From Gammaproteobacteria bacterium (GTDB taxonomy: Bacteria; Pseudomonadota; Gammaproteobacteria; Steroidobacterales; Steroidobacteraceae): 6,879 nucleotides of DNA. A program made the translations under genes and the position numbers. Where the stretch lies: positions 3,054 through 9,932 of the forward strand of contig PMHN01000258.1 in NCBI GenBank assembly GCA_003156695.1, read 5' to 3'. Below the pieces are notes generated by a model, which was given only the letters and a program-made list of their open reading frames with translations, had not been told where the DNA came from and made no database searches. Shown one piece after another: positions 1-6,254 of the stretch (positions within the stretch are counted from its first letter, which is position 1; the number at the start of each line of letters is the position of its first letter).

Positions 1-119
1 AGCCGGGCGCTCCGCCCAACGATCTCGTGAACGGGATGCACGGTCGGCAGGCCAACCACGCCGTTCTGGAGGTCGATCACGATCAGCGCAGGAGTCTCGT
101 CGAGTTTTGAGAGGGGCAT
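1..119 (-). CDS. Isochorismatase-family cysteine hydrolase, N-terminal fragment
   Basis: This is the first 39 codons of a minus-strand gene; the rest lies beyond the left edge. The translation starts MPLSKLDETPALIVIDLQNG, which is the typical opening beta-strand of the isochorismatase-like cysteine hydrolase fold. Asp16 in the VIDLQ motif corresponds to the catalytic Asp of the Asp-Lys-Cys triad; the Lys and Cys would lie outside the window. Members of this family hydrolyse isochorismate, nicotinamide or various amides, and the substrate cannot be told from the visible part. The ATG is preceded by AGGA with about seven bases of spacing, and the gene follows the stop of the upstream gene by only 13 bases. 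It is therefore very likely the third gene of the lipoxygenase operon. Its role there is unknown; acting on a small amide or ester product would be speculation. Confidence 0.8.
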   Translation of the reverse strand, partial: MPLSKLDETPALIVIDLQNGVVGLPTVHPVHEIVGRSAR

Positions 120-125
120 GAATTT

Positions 126-129
126 TCCT
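126..129 (-). promoter_or_regulatory. Shine-Dalgarno of the isochorismatase-family gene
   Basis: The minus strand reads AGGA followed by AATTC and the ATG at 119. The site lies in the 13-base gap after the stop codon of the preceding gene. It supports translation from this ATG within a shared transcript. Confidence 0.6.
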
Positions 130-132
130 GGC

Positions 133-768
133 TCAACGGGTCTCGAGACGTTGGGCGATTCTTTGCGGCAGGCGCCGCTCCACAAACAGCGTGCGCAATT
201 CGCTCAGGCTGAGGTAGGGGCCCTCGGTTGAGGTCTTGCCCATTACCCGCAGCAGGATCGGCCACTCGCCTTGCATCAAACGCCGATCGATCCTGCGCCG
301 CTTGCCTGCCGCCCTTGCGAAGTTCGCATCCATCATGATGCGCAGCTGTTCAATGCCAAGTCCGCGTTCGCTCACGCCTGATGCATCGAGCTTGTCGGCG
401 GCGAACTGATCCAGGCGCGCCAGTTCGACCTCGTCAATACCTCCGGTCACCTCGAGGATGCGCGACCCAGCGCCGCGCTTGTCCAGGGGGCCGCCACGCA
501 GGGCGTCCAGCTGCGCACCCTTGAGAACGCTGCGCGCGAGGCGCGCCGGACTCAGACCGTTGGCGATCATCGCGATCAGGTACACCACCGGCCCCGGCAG
601 CGTAGTCTCAGGTGCATCTGCGCGGCTGGCAGCAACGACCGTAGCGGTGATGTTGGAGAGCGTTTCGAGGTGCCCTGAAAGGTGCCCGCCCGCAACCAGC
701 GCGCGCAGGAATGGACAGGGATTGTCCGGCGAGACGGCAGGCGCCGACCCAGGCGCAGTACTGTTCAC
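133..768 (-). CDS. Small heme-thiolate peroxidase/peroxygenase-like protein (PCP motif)
   Basis: A 211-residue protein starting at GTG. The start is supported by GAGG, which overlaps the upstream stop codon and lies six bases before the GTG. I recognise no close named family, but three features in the right order resemble heme-thiolate peroxidases (chloroperoxidase and unspecific peroxygenases). Residues 16-30 read NPCPFLRALVAGGHL, similar to the PCPxLNxLANHGxL motif whose Cys is the axial heme ligand (Cys18 here). Residues 111-122 read IDEVELARLDQF, comparable to the acid-containing EHDxSLxRxDxF region. Residues 191-201 read LRTLFVERRLP, comparable to the C-terminal FFxxERLP element. The protein is a little shorter than short fungal peroxygenases and has no evident signal peptide, so it is probably cytoplasmic. 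It would bind heme and use a peroxide or lipid hydroperoxide. It is the second gene of the lipoxygenase operon, seven bases after that stop. The assignment is a remote-similarity inference. Confidence 0.5.
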   Translation of the reverse strand: MNSTAPGSAPAVSPDNPCPFLRALVAGGHLSGHLETLSNITATVVAASRADAPETTLPGPVVYLIAMIANGLSPARLARSVLKGAQLDALRGGPLDKRGAGSRILEVTGGIDEVELARLDQFAADKLDASGVSERGLGIEQLRIMMDANFARAAGKRRRIDRRLMQGEWPILLRVMGKTSTEGPYLSLSELRTLFVERRLPQRIAQRLETR

Positions 769-773
769 GCGCG

Positions 774-778
774 CCTCA
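774..778 (-). promoter_or_regulatory. Shine-Dalgarno overlapping the lipoxygenase stop codon
   Basis: On the minus strand the lipoxygenase stop TGA runs directly into GG, forming TGAGG, and the GTG start at 768 follows after CGCGC. The stop codon of one gene thus doubles as part of the ribosome-binding site of the next. This supports both the GTG start and translational coupling of the two proteins. Confidence 0.6.
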
Positions 779-2359
779 GGTGCTGACGCTGGTGTCGAGC
801 ACGGTGGGGTTGAAGGTCTGGAAGGGCTGTTCGCGGTGCCGGTTGCGCTCGTCGATGTCGCGGGACAACTTGATGAGCGCCTGCTGGTAACGCCTGAACG
901 CGGCTGTCACGCGCTCCTTGTCCTGTTCAAGGAACAGATGGCTGTAATCGCCAATCAATGGCGGTTGCTCCAGCGCCGTAAGGGCTGTGAGGTTAAGGAC
1001 CTGCACCGTGGCCTGTATGTCCGACATCCGCGAACCCGCCCGGATCTTGGTGGTGATGAACTGCGGATCGAGGAGATACGGAACCACATGGCCGACCTGG
1101 CCATGGAACCCCGTCACGGTGAACATGAGGTGCGTGAGCAGATCGAGTACCTGCTGGGCTTTGTTCAGCGGTCCCAGGGCGAGGGTGGGCGCGCACGCAA
1201 CGATCCCCTGCCACCAGGCACGCACGGCGGAGTCCCGGACCACACTTTCCCCAGGATAGAAAATATCGAAGTACTCCTGCGCGTAGGTGCGAAAGATCTC
1301 GTACAGCGCCAGGCCATCCGTCGCATACGGAAAGGCGTCTCCGAGTGCGTCGACGCGCTTGGCCGCGATAGCTTGCGGGAAGGTCTGGAACTTCGTGGTC
1401 TCGAAGCCCCGCAACAGGCAGCGGCTCAGGCCACCATAGGTGAAGGAGAAGAGTCGATGCGCCAGCCCGCCCTCGGGCGCCAGCATGAGACCGGCATCGA
1501 GGTTGACGTCTACCGCGCCGTACCCGAACGCCTTCAGCAAGCGCCGCAGCGGGTGATTCTCGGGCAGTTGCTCGCGGGTGACGGTTACCAGCACGTTGGA
1601 GGCGAGGAAATGAGTCGCCGCCAGATGATCGGCGACCGTGACCGCCGCGAACAGCGCGCAGCGCCACCGCCACTTGGCGTCTTCCCAGGAGGCATCGCCC
1701 GGGTGGTGCGTGCTGTCATCGTGCGCGGTGTAGACGCGTAGCAGCGTCCTGTCAGCCCCAAAGTAAGCGCAAGCCCCGTACGGCTCCAGCCCCGGTCGCA
1801 CCGGGAACGCGTGCATCCATGACAAATCCACCGCGTAGGCAGCGCCGCCCTTATCAGCCTCGAGCGGCTCCAAACGGTGCGAGGCCAGCCCCTGAAACGC
1901 AAGCAAGCTCATGACCCGATCCGATGCAACGTCGGTCCACCGAACCGCGGGCGGAGGCAGGATCGGTACAAACTGAGTGATGACCGCGGCTGCCGACTCC
2001 GGCGACGGCCAGGGGTTTGCATCGTCGGTCACGGGCAGTGACCGCAGCGCCCGGAACAGGGCCTTTTTGGCAAAGCGGATTTTCTCGCCGTCTTCGTCGT
2101 GCGTCGGAACTGCGAGGATCCCGGGAATCACGTTGATCTTTTCCAACGGCCCGTGCGCGCGTGGTATGCCCGCCGCTGCAGGACCCTGTGCAGTCCACTG
2201 CGTGACCCGCTCGCGGACCCGGCCGACCATGAAGCGCGTGTGCAGGTCGGAGCGCTGCAATGGGATCTGCGGGGATTCCGACTCCAGCGAGACAGCGAGT
2301 TCCTCTTGCTGTTTCTCGTTGAGGGGTGCTGTGGAGTCGCTTGAGTTTGGCTCTGTCAT
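776..2359 (-). CDS. Lipoxygenase (catalytic domain only)
   Basis: A 527-residue protein resembling the lipoxygenase catalytic domain. Lipoxygenases are non-heme iron (or manganese) dioxygenases that insert O2 into polyunsaturated fatty acids to give hydroperoxides. Key parts in order: residues 224-250 carry WEDAK and then HLAATH (His245, His250), matching the metal-binding HxxxxH after the conserved WxxAK helix. Residues 268-274 (NHPLRRLL) match the second signature around HPLxxLL. Residues 363-383 (YFDIFY to AWW) match the YxxxYY...D...WW block. His419 in FHGQVGH fits the third His ligand. The C-terminus TVLDTSVST aligns with the usual IPNSISI end, but the last residue is Thr, not Ile. No PLAT domain and no signal peptide are seen. 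The ATG at 2359 is chosen over an upstream TTG (2422) because GGGGAA lies five bases before it. It is the first gene of the operon. The family call is good; substrate and regiospecificity are unknown. Confidence 0.82.
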   Translation of the reverse strand: MTEPNSSDSTAPLNEKQQEELAVSLESESPQIPLQRSDLHTRFMVGRVRERVTQWTAQGPAAAGIPRAHGPLEKINVIPGILAVPTHDEDGEKIRFAKKALFRALRSLPVTDDANPWPSPESAAAVITQFVPILPPPAVRWTDVASDRVMSLLAFQGLASHRLEPLEADKGGAAYAVDLSWMHAFPVRPGLEPYGACAYFGADRTLLRVYTAHDDSTHHPGDASWEDAKWRWRCALFAAVTVADHLAATHFLASNVLVTVTREQLPENHPLRRLLKAFGYGAVDVNLDAGLMLAPEGGLAHRLFSFTYGGLSRCLLRGFETTKFQTFPQAIAAKRVDALGDAFPYATDGLALYEIFRTYAQEYFDIFYPGESVVRDSAVRAWWQGIVACAPTLALGPLNKAQQVLDLLTHLMFTVTGFHGQVGHVVPYLLDPQFITTKIRAGSRMSDIQATVQVLNLTALTALEQPPLIGDYSHLFLEQDKERVTAAFRRYQQALIKLSRDIDERNRHREQPFQTFNPTVLDTSVST

Positions 2360-2364
2360 CGCTT

Positions 2365-2369
2365 TCCCC
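2365..2369 (-). promoter_or_regulatory. Shine-Dalgarno deciding the lipoxygenase start
   Basis: The minus strand reads CGGGGAAAGCG directly before the ATG at 2359, a purine-rich site at normal spacing. An in-frame TTG 63 bases upstream would add 21 residues but has no comparable site, so the ATG is preferred. Confidence 0.6.
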
Positions 2370-2626
2370 GTCTGAGCGGCTGGACTCGTAGCTGCGCAAT
2401 CTTGATCGAAGCTCCGCAACAATCAAGCACTGCAAGCTATGCAACGGAGTCTGCGGCGAAGGCGAAGCTTGGCGCGGATGGACACACACCGCAGCCGTAG
2501 GAGAGCGACTACAGCCGCTCAAGCCGTGCGCTTCTTCAGCGACCGCGCACCTGGGCGCAATAGTGCGCCGCGAGCGCACAACATCAACGACCAGGCGGAC
2601 AGGCCGCAGCGGACGCCCCGCCTACC

Positions 2627-2632
2627 GAGGAG
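2627..2632 (+). promoter_or_regulatory. Strong Shine-Dalgarno of the small gene at 2641
   Basis: GAGGAG lies eight bases before the ATG at 2641. It is the best ribosome-binding site on the plus strand of this region and identifies the true start of the short gene. The longer alternative frames starting upstream have no such site. Confidence 0.7.
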
Positions 2633-2640
2633 CAATTGCC

Positions 2641-2868
2641 ATGAACTTCACCTGCGTCAAGGTGCAACGCACCGACAATGGCTGGGGCGTCACGCAGTCG
2701 GGCCTCGCCGAGCTGTTGGCCGTCTATGCGTCCTGGGAGGACGCGATCGACTATGCTCGCGGCCTTGCCGCCGGCAACGCGGCCTCGATCGTGGAGGCGA
2801 GGACCACCAGGGCAGGCTCACCCTGCGGCAGCTGTTCCGCACCGACGCCCGCGGCGTGGTGCACGTGA
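2641..2868 (+). CDS. Small protein of unknown function, apparently frameshifted
   Basis: The literal reading is 75 residues from a well-supported ATG. Residues 1-53 look genuinely protein-like (MNFTCVKVQRTDNGWGV, then SWEDAIDYARGLAAG). They recall small DUF2188-like proteins with a GWxV strand followed by a W/A-containing helix, but I do not recognise a specific family. After Ala53 (codon 2797-2799) the frame becomes Ser/Pro/Cys/Thr-rich and ends at 2868. One frame over, the sequence continues sensibly as EDHQGRLTLRQLF and on to ALPLCPELPL, ending at TAG 2901-2903. A single missing base near 2794-2799 would restore an 87-residue protein. No slippery heptamer is visible, so programmed frameshifting is unlikely; a real mutation or a sequence error fits better. 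It appears to be a stand-alone gene, divergent from the lipoxygenase operon. Function is unknown. Confidence 0.6.
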   Translation: MNFTCVKVQRTDNGWGVTQSGLAELLAVYASWEDAIDYARGLAAGNAASIVEARTTRAGSPCGSCSAPTPAAWCT

Positions 2869-2987
2869 GCGCGCTGCCCTTGTGCCCGGAATTGCCGCTT
2901 TAGAGAGTGCGTCTGCCACCGCGGTTAGCTGCGCACGATTCGTGAGGATCTGCCGGCAGCTGCCGTGCCGGGAATGGACTTCGGTCC

Positions 2988-3109
2988 AAAAAAGAAACGG
3001 TCTCAGGGGCGGTGGAAGGGTGTACCGGCCGGCCGTCCTGGCCGGGCTGCGGTCCATCGCAGCCGTCGGTCCTTATATGATCCTATGCACCTTGCCGCCC
3101 CGAGACCGT
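2988..3109 (-). terminator. Expanded, multi-hairpin terminator or structured RNA after the GGDEF gene
   Basis: On the minus strand the stop codon of the GGDEF gene leads straight into ACGGTCTCGGGGCGG (3109-3095). This pairs with CCGCCCC-T-GAGACCGT (3012-2997), giving 15 base pairs with one bulged base, at + position 3005. The closing arm is followed at once by TTCTTTTTT (2996-2988), as in an intrinsic terminator. Unlike a normal terminator, about 82 bases lie between the arms. They hold two more perfect stems: GGCTGCG/CGCAGCC (3045-3051 with 3058-3064) and CCGGCC/GGCCGG (3025-3030 with 3040-3045, sharing one base with the first). Termination of the GGDEF transcript is the simplest role. A stable structured 3' UTR or small RNA is an alternative. 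Confidence 0.5.
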
Positions 3110-3732
3110 CAACAATGCGTCATTCGCGTTTTGGGGGGTAACGCAGATGACGCAACTCGAGTGACCCGTGTGGAAGCGTGCAGCGTCCGCCGCGCGCTCT
3201 CGAGCAGCTCCTCGATGGCGACGGGTCGCAGCGGATCGAAGTGCACGACGTTGATGTCGAGCCGCACGCTCGGCAGCTCGCCGCTGCCGGCGGGCTGGCG
3301 CAGGCGCAGCAGTATCGATTCGCGCGCAGCGTGCATGACGTTGGGCGTAAGTGCGGCGAACTCGCTGGCGCCCAAGCGGCCGACAATCTCGCAAACGCCG
3401 TGACCGGGATAAAGATCGCGCAGGAAGTTACCCATCTGGCGCACCAGCACCAGGCGGCTCGTCGGGAAAATCGTGTCCGATACCACCGGCAGGTGGCCGA
3501 GATGAAAATAAATCAGACAGTGCACTTGCCCGTCGCGGACCGCCAGATCGAGCGCCCTCGAGGCGGACTGCACGAACGCGCGGCGGTTGCACAGGCCGGT
3601 GGCCTCATCAATGCTCGCAGCGGCGCGCAGCGCCCCCACTAGCAGGTTCTGCAGCGCCCGCAGCTGCGCCACCAGCTCGCGGCTGCGCGTCCGTGACTCG
3701 GTGCTGTGCCTGAGCTGTACTGCGACATCCAT
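3109..3732 (-). CDS. Degenerate GGDEF-domain protein
   Basis: A 207-residue protein. Residues 9-40 form a charged, Leu-rich helix likely to be a coiled-coil linker. Residues 42-51 read DEATGLCNRR, the standard opening of a GGDEF domain (usually DxLTGLxNRR). The domain then departs from active diguanylate cyclases. The DxDxFKxxND motif is replaced by HLGHLPVVSD (77-86), losing the metal-binding Asp. The signature loop is GASEF (121-125) in place of GGDEF, and the position of the inhibitory RxxD site reads GVCE (112-115). The fold is probably retained, but synthesis of c-di-GMP is unlikely. A binding, scaffolding or GTP-sensing role is inferred from known degenerate GGDEF proteins. The ATG at 3732 is chosen because AGGAGA lies seven bases upstream; the frame is open further, up to 3957, but without such support. 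No membrane segment or sensor domain is present. Confidence 0.75.
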   Translation of the reverse strand: MDVAVQLRHSTESRTRSRELVAQLRALQNLLVGALRAAASIDEATGLCNRRAFVQSASRALDLAVRDGQVHCLIYFHLGHLPVVSDTIFPTSRLVLVRQMGNFLRDLYPGHGVCEIVGRLGASEFAALTPNVMHAARESILLRLRQPAGSGELPSVRLDINVVHFDPLRPVAIEELLESARRTLHASTRVTRVASSALPPKTRMTHC

Positions 3733-3799
3733 CGTGCGGTCTCCTGCCCTCACAAGCGACGCTGGCATCGTACGATCGTATGACTGTGCGCACGATGCC
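3730..3799. repeat. Three copies of CATCGTRCG around the GGDEF gene start
   Basis: CATCGTGCG occurs at 3730-3738, overlapping the GGDEF start codon. CATCGTACG occurs at 3766-3774, and the inverted copy CGCACGATG at 3789-3797. The last two belong to an 11-base inverted repeat (3764-3774 and 3789-3799, 10 of 11 matching) with a 14-base spacer. Overlapping palindromes ATCGTACGAT (3768-3777) and TACGATCGTA (3771-3780) lie inside. The position just upstream of the GGDEF gene would suit an operator, but no regulator is identified and chance in GC-rich DNA cannot be excluded. Confidence 0.4.
3740..3745 (-). promoter_or_regulatory. Shine-Dalgarno deciding the GGDEF gene start
   Basis: AGGAGA on the minus strand stands seven bases before the ATG at 3732. 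The same frame is open for 75 more codons upstream with Arg/Ser/Ala-rich translation. This site argues for the shorter 207-residue product. Confidence 0.65.
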
Positions 3800-4048
3800 G
3801 GCACCGGCAGACCGCTCTGCGAGGCGTCGGCAAACTCCGATCGGGGCGTAGGCAGACTCCTACGCGCGGCTCGGGCCGACGTCGCCGCTGCGCTCCTAGC
3901 CGATGCGCACTGGCGCTTCACGCTCGAGTGGTTGCGGGTGGTGAGCAGTTCCTTCAACCGCGAGGAGTTCTTCGGCGGTCCCCCGTTCCTTACCGAGACT
4001 CAGGTGCAGCTGGCAATCCGCTACGCGGTCGGCTCCGCGATCCGCTGA
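3780..4048 (+). pseudogene. Possible decayed small gene of unknown function
   Basis: From about 3841 to the TGA at 4046-4048 one plus-strand frame reads like a real protein end: an Ala/Leu-rich helix, then HWRFTLEWLRVVSSSFNREE and TETQVQLAIRYAVGSAIR. Codon third positions are mostly G or C. This frame has no ATG or GTG start within the intergenic stretch before about 3937. A neighbouring frame starts at ATG 3780 (MTVRTMPAPADRSARRRQTP) and ends at TAG 3849-3851. Joining the two by a one-base shift near 3840-3850 would give a protein of roughly 85 residues. No Shine-Dalgarno precedes 3780. It may be a decayed gene, a gene broken by a sequence error, or a chance open frame. I do not recognise a family. 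Confidence 0.3.
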
Positions 4049-4061
4049 AAATTCCCCGCAG

Positions 4062-4092
4062 GCGGCGGCGCGCGCCCGCCGCGCGCCGCTGC
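4062..4092. terminator. GC-only hairpin between the decayed ORF and dusA
   Basis: GCGGCGCGCG at 4065-4074 pairs perfectly with CGCGCGCCGC at 4080-4089 around a five-base loop, and the stem extends outward with one G-U pair. It begins 16 bases after the TGA at 4046-4048. There is no T-tract on the plus strand; on the minus strand a short AATTTTC lies 10-15 bases beyond. It could stop or stabilise a transcript from the left. The rest of 4093-4209, upstream of dusA, shows nothing clear to me, and no confident promoter. Confidence 0.35.
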
Positions 4093-4209
4093 GCCTGACG
4101 GCAGCGCCAGCAAACCTCGCGGCGTTTCGCCCAGGTAACGGCCGCTACGCGATGCGCGAAGGCCTCTTGTCGCCTTTACGTCGCCTCTGCAACCGATAAA
4201 CTCCCCGGA

Positions 4210-5292
<1,083 letters not shown>

Positions 5293-5329
5293 GGTGGGTG
5301 CCGTTTGCTAGCGGCCTCGGACGCTTGCG

Positions 5330-5335
5330 TATAAT
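5330..5335 (+). promoter_or_regulatory. Consensus -10 box (TATAAT) just before the cyclase gene
   Basis: TATAAT is a perfect sigma-70 -10 hexamer in the 56-base gap between dusA and the cyclase gene. A weak -35 candidate, TTGCTA, lies at 5305-5310 with a 19-base spacer. The -10 box ends 13 bases before the ATG at 5349, so transcription should start only about five to eight bases upstream of that ATG. No Shine-Dalgarno is present in this interval. The transcript would be almost leaderless, if this promoter and start are both right. Confidence 0.55.
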
Positions 5336-5348
5336 CTCACCCGCACGC

Positions 5349-6251
5349 ATGGGCAAAGACATAGAGCTCGCTATCCTGTTCGCGGACGTCGTGGGGTCGA
5401 CGCGGCTGTACGACGTCATGGGGGATCTGCGGGCGCGCGACATGGTGTCGATCTGCATCGACGTGATGCGCAGCGCCACTGAAGGGCGCCAGGGCACGGT
5501 CATCAAGACCATGGGCGATGAGGTCATGGCGACGTTTCCGAATGCCGACGCGGCGCTGAATGCCGCCGCGCAGATGCAGCAGCAGATCTGCAATCACGCG
5601 GGCCTCAAAGTCGACGGCCAGCCGGTCGCCATCCGCATCGGCTGTCATTACGGTCCGGTGATGCTCGAGAACCGCGACGTATTCGGCGCGGCCGTGCACA
5701 CGGCCAACCGCATGACCAGCCAGGCCAAGGCCGGGCAGATCATGACGACCGCGGCGATGGTGGACAAGCTGTCACCTGAGTGGCGTGCCGCCTGCCGCCA
5801 GATCGACGTGGCTACGCTCAAGGGCCAGGGCAACGAGGTCGTGCTCTACGAGGTGCTGTGGCAGACCGAGGACATCACCAGCATGGTGCCGGGGATCGCC
5901 TCCGACTCGCGCGCCGCGCGCACCACACGGCTGCGCCTGAAGTGCGAGGACCAGGAGCTGCTGGTGGACGAACGCCACTCGAGCATCACTATCGGCCGCG
6001 CCGAGGACAACGACGTGGTGGTGAAGGGCAACCTGATTTCCAGGCTGCACGCGCGTATCGAAATCAGCCGCAACAAGTTCGTACTCACCGACCAGAGCAC
6101 CAACGGCACCTTTGTGCAGGCATCGGATGGCGAGGAATCGTTCGTGCGCCGTGACAGCCTGCAGATCAAGGGGGAGGGGATGATCGGGCTCGGGCGCTTG
6201 CCCGAACGCGGCTCGCCGCAGACCATCCGCTTCGCGCTCGAAGAGAGTTGA
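5349..6251 (+). CDS. Class III adenylate cyclase with C-terminal FHA domain
   Basis: A 300-residue soluble protein with two domains. Residues 5-170 form a class III nucleotide cyclase domain. ILFADVVGSTRLYD (9-22) holds the first metal Asp13. IKTMGDEVMATF (52-63) holds Lys53, which marks adenine specificity, and the second metal Asp57. ENRDVFGAAVHTANRM (107-122) holds Asp110 (adenine) and Arg121 (transition state). The usual transition-state Asn of VNxAxR is His117 here, which may lower activity. Residues 194-297 form a forkhead-associated domain with the phosphothreonine-binding set: GR (216-217), SRLH (Ser231, His234) and TNGT (Asn252, Gly253). It probably makes cAMP from ATP, with output or localisation set by binding a phosphorylated partner. 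The ATG at 5349 is chosen; an in-frame GTG at 5298 would add 17 residues but overlaps the promoter. It is convergent with pckG. Confidence 0.88.
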   Translation: MGKDIELAILFADVVGSTRLYDVMGDLRARDMVSICIDVMRSATEGRQGTVIKTMGDEVMATFPNADAALNAAAQMQQQICNHAGLKVDGQPVAIRIGCHYGPVMLENRDVFGAAVHTANRMTSQAKAGQIMTTAAMVDKLSPEWRAACRQIDVATLKGQGNEVVLYEVLWQTEDITSMVPGIASDSRAARTTRLRLKCEDQELLVDERHSSITIGRAEDNDVVVKGNLISRLHARIEISRNKFVLTDQSTNGTFVQASDGEESFVRRDSLQIKGEGMIGLGRLPERGSPQTIRFALEES

Positions 6252-6254
6252 GCC

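Larger units (their letters stand above)
2360..2640. other. Divergent intergenic region with small inverted repeats
   Basis: These 281 bases separate the lipoxygenase operon (leftward) from a small rightward gene and must hold promoters for both, though I see no convincing -35/-10 pair. Two inverted repeats stand out. CTTGAT at 2401-2406 pairs with ATCAAG at 2422-2427 across 15 bases, about 40-70 bases upstream of the lipoxygenase ATG, where an activator or repressor could bind. GGCGCA at 2554-2559 pairs with TGCGCC at 2564-2569 around an ATAG loop. Open frames crossing the region have no start-site support and a basic, Arg-rich composition typical of noncoding GC-rich DNA. Confidence 0.4.

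Noticed and set aside
458..1741. A 427-codon open frame on the plus strand.
   Set aside because: It lies antisense across the lipoxygenase gene and the end of the gene after it. It has no Shine-Dalgarno, and its Arg/Gly/Ala-rich translation matches no family, while the opposite strand carries clear lipoxygenase motifs.
2439..2640. The upstream part of a longer plus-strand frame leading into the small gene.
   Set aside because: It is Arg-rich and has no ribosome-binding site, whereas GAGGAG eight bases before ATG 2641 marks a start in another frame. Only its last part (2799-2903) looks coding, as the frameshifted tail.
2997..3109. An integron attC site or a miniature transposable element, because of the paired ends.
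   Set aside because: The ends do not match the RYYYAAC/GTTRRRY core sites of attC, and no target-site duplication flanks the arms. The T-tract and the position at a stop codon fit a terminator better.
2974..3141. A 55-codon plus-strand frame beginning MDFGPKKKRS.
   Set aside because: It is very basic, has only a weak GGGA before its ATG, and runs through the long stem-loop at 2997-3109, which explains the sequence better.
3733..3957. A 75-residue N-terminal extension of the GGDEF protein.
   Set aside because: AGGAGA at ideal spacing before ATG 3732 supports the short form, the extension is low-complexity Ser/Arg/Ala, and it would cover the repeat cluster and the other-strand remnant.
4061..4090. 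A CRISPR-like or tandem repeat, because of the GCG/GCC runs.
   Set aside because: There is no spaced repeat unit; it is a single hairpin of alternating G and C.
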